Shown here: piece after piece, positions 59,639 through 64,000 of the stretch
Layout: every line of letters begins with the position of its first letter
How positions within the stretch are numbered: the stretch's first letter is position 1
Origin: Limonium bicolor
Lineage: Eukaryota; Streptophyta; Magnoliopsida; Caryophyllales; Plumbaginaceae
NCBI GenBank assembly: GCA_023374045.1
Contig: CM041776.1
Location: 277,597,039 to 277,661,038, forward strand
Direction: 5' to 3'
DNA length: 64,000 nucleotides
Position numbers and translations under genes: made by a program
Notes under the pieces: generated by a model
Seen by the model: only the letters and a program-made list of their open reading frames with translations
Databases searched by the model: none
Told to the model about the DNA's origin: nothing

Positions 59639-62393
59639 CCACAAGATCACCCTGAAACCTGGTTCTGTTCCTCCCAACATCAGGCCATACCGTTATCCTT
59701 ATTATCAGAAAAACCAGATTGAGCGGATTGTTCAGGAGATGTTACAATCTGGTTTTGTTCGTCCCAGCTCTAGTGCGTTTTCGAGCCCGGTATTGTTGGT
59801 CAAAAAGAAAAATGGTGAGTGGAGATTTTGTGTCGATTATAGAGCATTGAACGACATTACAGTTCCCGACAAGTTTCCCTTACCTACTATTGATGAATTA
59901 TTGGATGAAATTCATGGCGCTGTAGTTTTTTCTAAGTTGGATTTAAAATCTGGATATCATCAAATACGTGTTCAGGAGGAGGATGTGACGAAAACAGCTT
60001 TCCGTACACATGAAGGGCAGTACGAATTCTTAGTTATGCCTTTCGGTTTGAAGAATGCTCCGGCTACTTTTCAGTCATTGATGAATTCCATCTTCAAGCC
60101 CTTCTTGCGGAAGTTTGTTTTGGTCTTTTTCGATGATATTCTAGTGTATAGCGCTTCCATGGAAGAGCATGTTGGTCACCTTCGTCAGGTATTCCAGGTG
60201 CTCTCTGATTCTCAACTGAAGTTGAATTTGAAAAAGTGCAGTTTTGGTCAGTCACGCATTGAATACCTGGGCCACTTTATTTCCAGCAACGGTGTTGAGG
60301 TTGATCCTTCCAAAATTCAGTGTATTGTGGATTGGCCAGTTCCTACTTCGGTTAAGGAGCTGCGCTCCTTTTTAGGGCTGTCCGGCTATTACCGACGATT
60401 TGTTAAAGGATATGGAATAATAGCCCGTCCCTTGACTGATTTACTAAAGAAGGATGCTTTCTGTTGGAATTCCTCTGCCCAGGAGGCTTTTGAGCAGCTG
60501 AAACATGCGCTTTCTTCTGTTCCTGTGTTAGCAGTTCCCGACTTTGACTAACTGTTTGAGGTGGAAACTGATGCGTCGGGAAAAGGGATTGGAGCTGTGT
60601 TGATGCAGCTCGGCAGGCCCATTGCTTACTTGAGTAAGTCTTTTTCTCCCTGCGCTTTATCCAAATCCATTTATGAGAAGGAATTGATGGCGGTGGTGTT
60701 CGTGGTGCAAAAATGGAGGCATTATCTCCTTGGTAGGCATTTTGTGGTGAGGACTGATCAGAAGAGCCTAAAATTTTTGTGGGAGCAGCGGTTATTAACT
60801 AAAGATCAGTACAAATGGGTGATTAAGCTGTTGGGTTTTGACTTTGAAATTTGTTATCGTCCTGGTAAAGATAACGTGGCTGCTGATGCTCTTTCCCGGG
60901 TTGAGGGTTCCCCCGAAATGCATTCTCTGTCCACTGTTAGATTTGATGGCTGGAAGCAGTTGGCTTCTGAAGTTGAGAGGGATGACCACCTACAGAAAAT
61001 CATACAACAGCTGCTCATTGATGGTTCTTCTGTGGCTGGTTTCGAACTTCACAAGGGGTTTCTGTTTTTGAAAGGAAAATTAGTTCTTCCTCAGCAGTCT
61101 TCTTTGATTCCAGGAATCTTGGAGGAGTATCATTCATCTCCTGGTGGTGGGCATTCAGGTTATTTGCGTACCTACAAGCGCATTGCGGGTGTGGTATACT
61201 GGGTGGGCATGAGGAAGCGTATCAAGGATCATGTGTCCTCGTGTGACATGTGTCAGCGTGTGAAGTACAGCACACTTTCTCCGGCAGGTTTACTCCAGCC
61301 TTTGTCTATACCTGAGCGCATTTGGGAAGATCTTAGTATGGATTTTATTACGGGTCTTCCTAAAGTTAGCGGTATTAATACCATCTTTGTGGTTGTGGAT
61401 CGCCTTTCCAAGTATGTGCATTTCTTTCCCCTGCGGCACCCTTATACTGCGAAGGATGTAGCGCAGATTTTTGCTACTGAGGTGGTGAAACTGCATGGTT
61501 TTCCTAAGTCAATTGTGTCTGATCGTGACCCGATCTTCATTAGCCATTTTTAGAAGGAGTTGTTTCGGTTGGCTGGCACCACTTTATGCTTGAGCTCTTC
61601 CTATCACCCTCAATCCGATGGGCAGACAGAAGTGGTTAACCGATGCTTGGAGGATTATCTGAGGTGTTTTTCATTCCAGAATCCTAAGAGATGGCTTCGT
61701 ATGTTGTGTTGGGCTGAATTCTGGTTTAATTCCTCCTTTCATCAAAGCTTGGGTACCACCCCTTTTAGGGCTGTGTACGGCCGTGATCCTCCTGTTTTGC
61801 TTCGCTACAGCCCTTTGGGATCTATGGTACAAGAGGTTGATGTCTTGCTTTCTGAGAGAGACTTTTTCCTGGATGAACTCAAGCATCAGTTGGCTGCTGC
61901 TCAGCAACGGATGAAAGTGCAGGCTGATCGACATCGTCGTTTGGTTGAGTATCAGGTTGGTGACATGGTTTATCTGTGCATTCATCCTTACAAGAGCAGA
62001 TCCTTGTCGCGCAGGTGCAATGTTAAGCTCAACCCCAGATTTTACGGACCTTTTCAGATCCTGGCTCGCGTTGGTCCTGTTGCTTACAAGTTGCAGTTAC
62101 CGGACAATGCCCGTATTCATGATACGGTCCATGTCTCTCAACTGAAACAAGCGGTTTCCTCAGCTCCGGTCTTCTCTCAGCTTCCTCCTGGGTTATCATC
62201 AGAATTGGAGTTAATCGTCTATCCTGCCAGGGCGCTGGAGTATCGCCACAGATTTGGGCATGAGCCTGAAGTTTTGATTCGCTGGCAGGATTGCCCTGAT
62301 TTTGATTCTTCTTGGGAGCCAATTGCTGTTATCAAGGAACAATTCCCTGACTTTCACCTTGAGGACAAGGTGGATGTTGAACGGGGGGGGTGA
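59634..62393 (+). pseudogene. Ty3/gypsy reverse transcriptase, RNase H, integrase and chromodomain, broken
   Basis: Continues from the gag frame after the T5 run with [56 protein letters not shown], and the active-site [13 protein letters not shown] (60549-60551) splits DFD from LFEVETDASGKGIGAVL, the RNase H start. The integrase zinc-binding region (H...H, CDMCQRV) and the core Asp residues (SMDFITGLPK, VSDRDPIFISHF) follow. A TAG (61551-61553) sits where Trp is usual (HF-W-KEL). Then SSYHPQSDGQTEVVNR and a C-terminal chromodomain (RALEYRHRFGHEPEVLIRW, SSWEP). The polyprotein stop at 62391-62393 abuts the 3' LTR. Confidence 0.92.
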
Positions 62394-62608
62394 TGATAGG
62401 CGCTATGGTATTAAGTACTCTAGGAGGCGTCGTTAGGTTTTGTTTGCTGGTTACTTGTGTGTGTTGGGTTATATTCTGTTATTAGTGTTTCTGTTACAGT
62501 GAACCAGCGTACATATATATTGTGCTGGGACTATATTGTTGATCACGTTTTTGAGTAATAAAGAAGTTGGAGGTTATTTTGGGAAGTCTGCGGGCCGTAC
62601 CTCTATCA
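62394..62608 (+). repeat. Ty3/gypsy 3' LTR
   Basis: 215 bp, reads identical to the 5' LTR. It is preceded by the G8 polypurine tract and followed by the target duplication GTACA at 62609-62613. Confidence 0.95.
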
Positions 62609-62613
62609 GTACA

Positions 62614-64000
62614 TCTGTTGCTGTTCTTGGGAATTCTGAGATGTAGGCTCCGATCATAGAGTAGCGTCCGGAGGTCGATTATCCCCAGACGCTAGGTGAG
62701 CCAGCGTTTTACTGAAATCTACGTGAGAGGATTTCAATTAAATATGCGCTTGAATAATCTACCTGGGAATGAAACTCTTCGATGAGAACAGGTGCTGAGT
62801 AAAATCAGTTGTTATCATTGCGATCACACCGAGCATAGTTGGTGTCATAAATGGTACCTAGTTGTTGTCATAACTTGATGGATTAGTCTGATTTTTTTTC
62901 TAAAAAAAATATTTATGATTGCCCTGAAAGATAATCAAAGGGGGCGACTAACAAAACTCGCCTCCATTGATGGCAATCAACGGAGACGACTAACAAAACT
63001 TACCCCATTGATTGTAATCAAAGGGGGCAACAAATCGAGACGTCACCATAGAAGTAGTCAAACTTTGTTTTCAAAAAAAAAAAAAGTAGTCAAACTCTAT
63101 AGAGAAGAACGACTAAAGAGGGTGACACTTTACCTCGCCCTGTTGACATCAATCAAAGAGGGCGAGTTTTTAAACGGTTGAGTGATAAAAAGAAGCATAA
63201 GTTGTGCCAGTTTAATAGCATTAGGACAGAAGTAAGTGGAAGAGTGGACAATTGAAGATGAAATATCCAAGTTAGTAGGTCAGGTTGCAGTCGGAACGGA
63301 CTTCACCTTATTAAGGTGATTCGTTATTTGAACTTTTTAAGGAAAGTTAAGACAGAAAGGAATGGGGCAGTATATTTTCTAATAAAGAAAAGAAAAAAAA
63401 AATGGGGTCCTACGGTATATCACCTGGAAGGTGTCACTCGTTTCAATGAGCCGATAAAAGAAATTTCATAATCATCACACTTTAAATAAATAGAATACCG
63501 TAAATCGAGAAAAAAAACCCTGCAGATTCTTTAATGAGTTTAGTTGCCTATGCCATGCTACCTAACTCTGAATGGGATGAAGGAGAACACATTTCTATTA
63601 GGATTTGTAGAATGTTCTTTATTTGAACTTTTAAAAAAGTTGAATCTGCTTGCATGGACTCCGTACTATCCAAGTGTGGGAATGTTGGAACGCATGAAGG
63701 TTGTGGCGGACACTCCAAGTTGAGCACCATGCTTTAAGGCATGCCCCATTGCTGCCATGCAACTCTCCATTCTTTGCTATGATCAACAAGCACCACTAAC
63801 CCCCAAAATTAGTCTACCCTAAATATCGTCAAACTAACAAAAGCTCATTTGATTGAGTATTATTGTAGATTGATTAATACAATAAGGGATGTGAAAGGAG
63901 CTTACTGAATCAGTTTACTTCAATATTCAATATAAAGGCATTCATAATGGAGTAGATTCCACTAATCGTAGTATAAAAAATGGAAATAATCAAAATCAAG
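62614..64000. other. Intergenic DNA with a short local repeat
   Basis: 62614-62720 is the other side of the sequence into which the gypsy element inserted (57486-57566). No protein is recognised there. At 62932-63030 a ~45-65-bp phrase recurs (AATCAAAGGGGGCGACTAAC, CAACGGAGACGACTAACAAA, AATCAAAGGGGGCAACAAAT). The rest is AT-rich with no gene seen. Confidence 0.4.

Larger units (their letters stand above)
57567..62608 (+). mobile_element. Ty3/gypsy chromodomain retrotransposon, full length, 5,042 bp
   Basis: Two 215-bp LTRs (57567-57781 and 62394-62608, TGATAGG...CCTCTATCA) read identical base for base. The perfect 5-bp duplication GTACA (57562-57566, 62609-62613) marks the insertion. A primer-binding site GGTATCAGAGC (57784-57794, tRNA-iMet type) follows the 5' LTR, and a G8 purine tract (62383-62390) precedes the 3' LTR. 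Gag, protease, RT, RNase H, integrase and a C-terminal chromodomain appear in the order of plant chromoviruses. The coding region has three stops and one frameshift, so this copy cannot make its own enzymes. Confidence 0.96.

Overview
The window is nuclear DNA of a flowering plant, almost certainly a dicot. It holds intron-containing genes of plant families (a WHEP-type glycyl-tRNA synthetase and a TBL xylan O-acetyltransferase), AT-rich intergenic DNA, and many nested plant transposons (CACTA, MULE, Stowaway, TRIM, chromovirus-type Ty3/gypsy, long solo LTRs). Nothing looks bacterial or organellar. All calls come from reading the sequence; no database search was run.

Layout. (1) 1-5090: a complete nine-exon cytosolic/mitochondrial-type glycyl-tRNA synthetase gene on the minus strand. 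A hAT-like MITE (about 5073-6053) sits about 140 bp upstream of its ATG. (2) 7041-21624: a 539-bp MITE split by a 14,042-bp CACTA element (7348-21389, 3-bp TSD TGA). The CACTA carries a broken TNP2-type transposase gene and a broken second gene ending in a Ulp1-like cysteine protease. Its transposase gene is split in turn by a 4.65-kb non-coding LTR-type element (12960-17607, TSD CTTTC). (3) 21902-27837: a MULE with ~180-bp TIRs and a perfect 9-bp TSD. It has a damaged mudrA-like transposase gene and, in the opposite orientation, an intact small GRF-zinc-finger/coiled-coil/membrane gene. (4) 27850-39470: repeat-rich DNA with GAACC-rich repeats, a Stowaway MITE, and a plant-mobile-domain (MAIN-like) pseudogene cut into pieces by a copia-type solo LTR, another repeat block with a minisatellite, and a compound TRIM-array/long-LTR insertion.

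(5) 40289-41301: hAT-like and Stowaway MITEs, the latter containing a second copy of the MITE family from region 2. (6) 41602-44438: an intact six-exon TBL33-like gene (455 aa). (7) 47105-47640: a DUF4283/zf-CCHC_4 LINE-type fragment. (8) 49439-57240: a rearranged pseudogene locus. Two direct copies of a ~0.65-kb first-exon region flank a long inverted repeat (arms ~1.1 kb) built from F-box gene copies, followed by a decayed HAD-type purine 5'-nucleotidase gene. (9) 57567-62608: a full-length chromodomain Ty3/gypsy retrotransposon with LTRs that read identical and TSD GTACA, but several coding lesions. (10) The rest is repeat-like or empty.

Only two ordinary host genes look functional, GlyRS and TBL33-like. 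The most notable points are: the MITE that separates GlyRS from the start of what looks like its mitochondrial presequence; the MULE with an intact GRF accessory gene; the F-box long hairpin; the TRIM tandem/inverted array; and the gypsy element with identical LTRs but broken coding frames.
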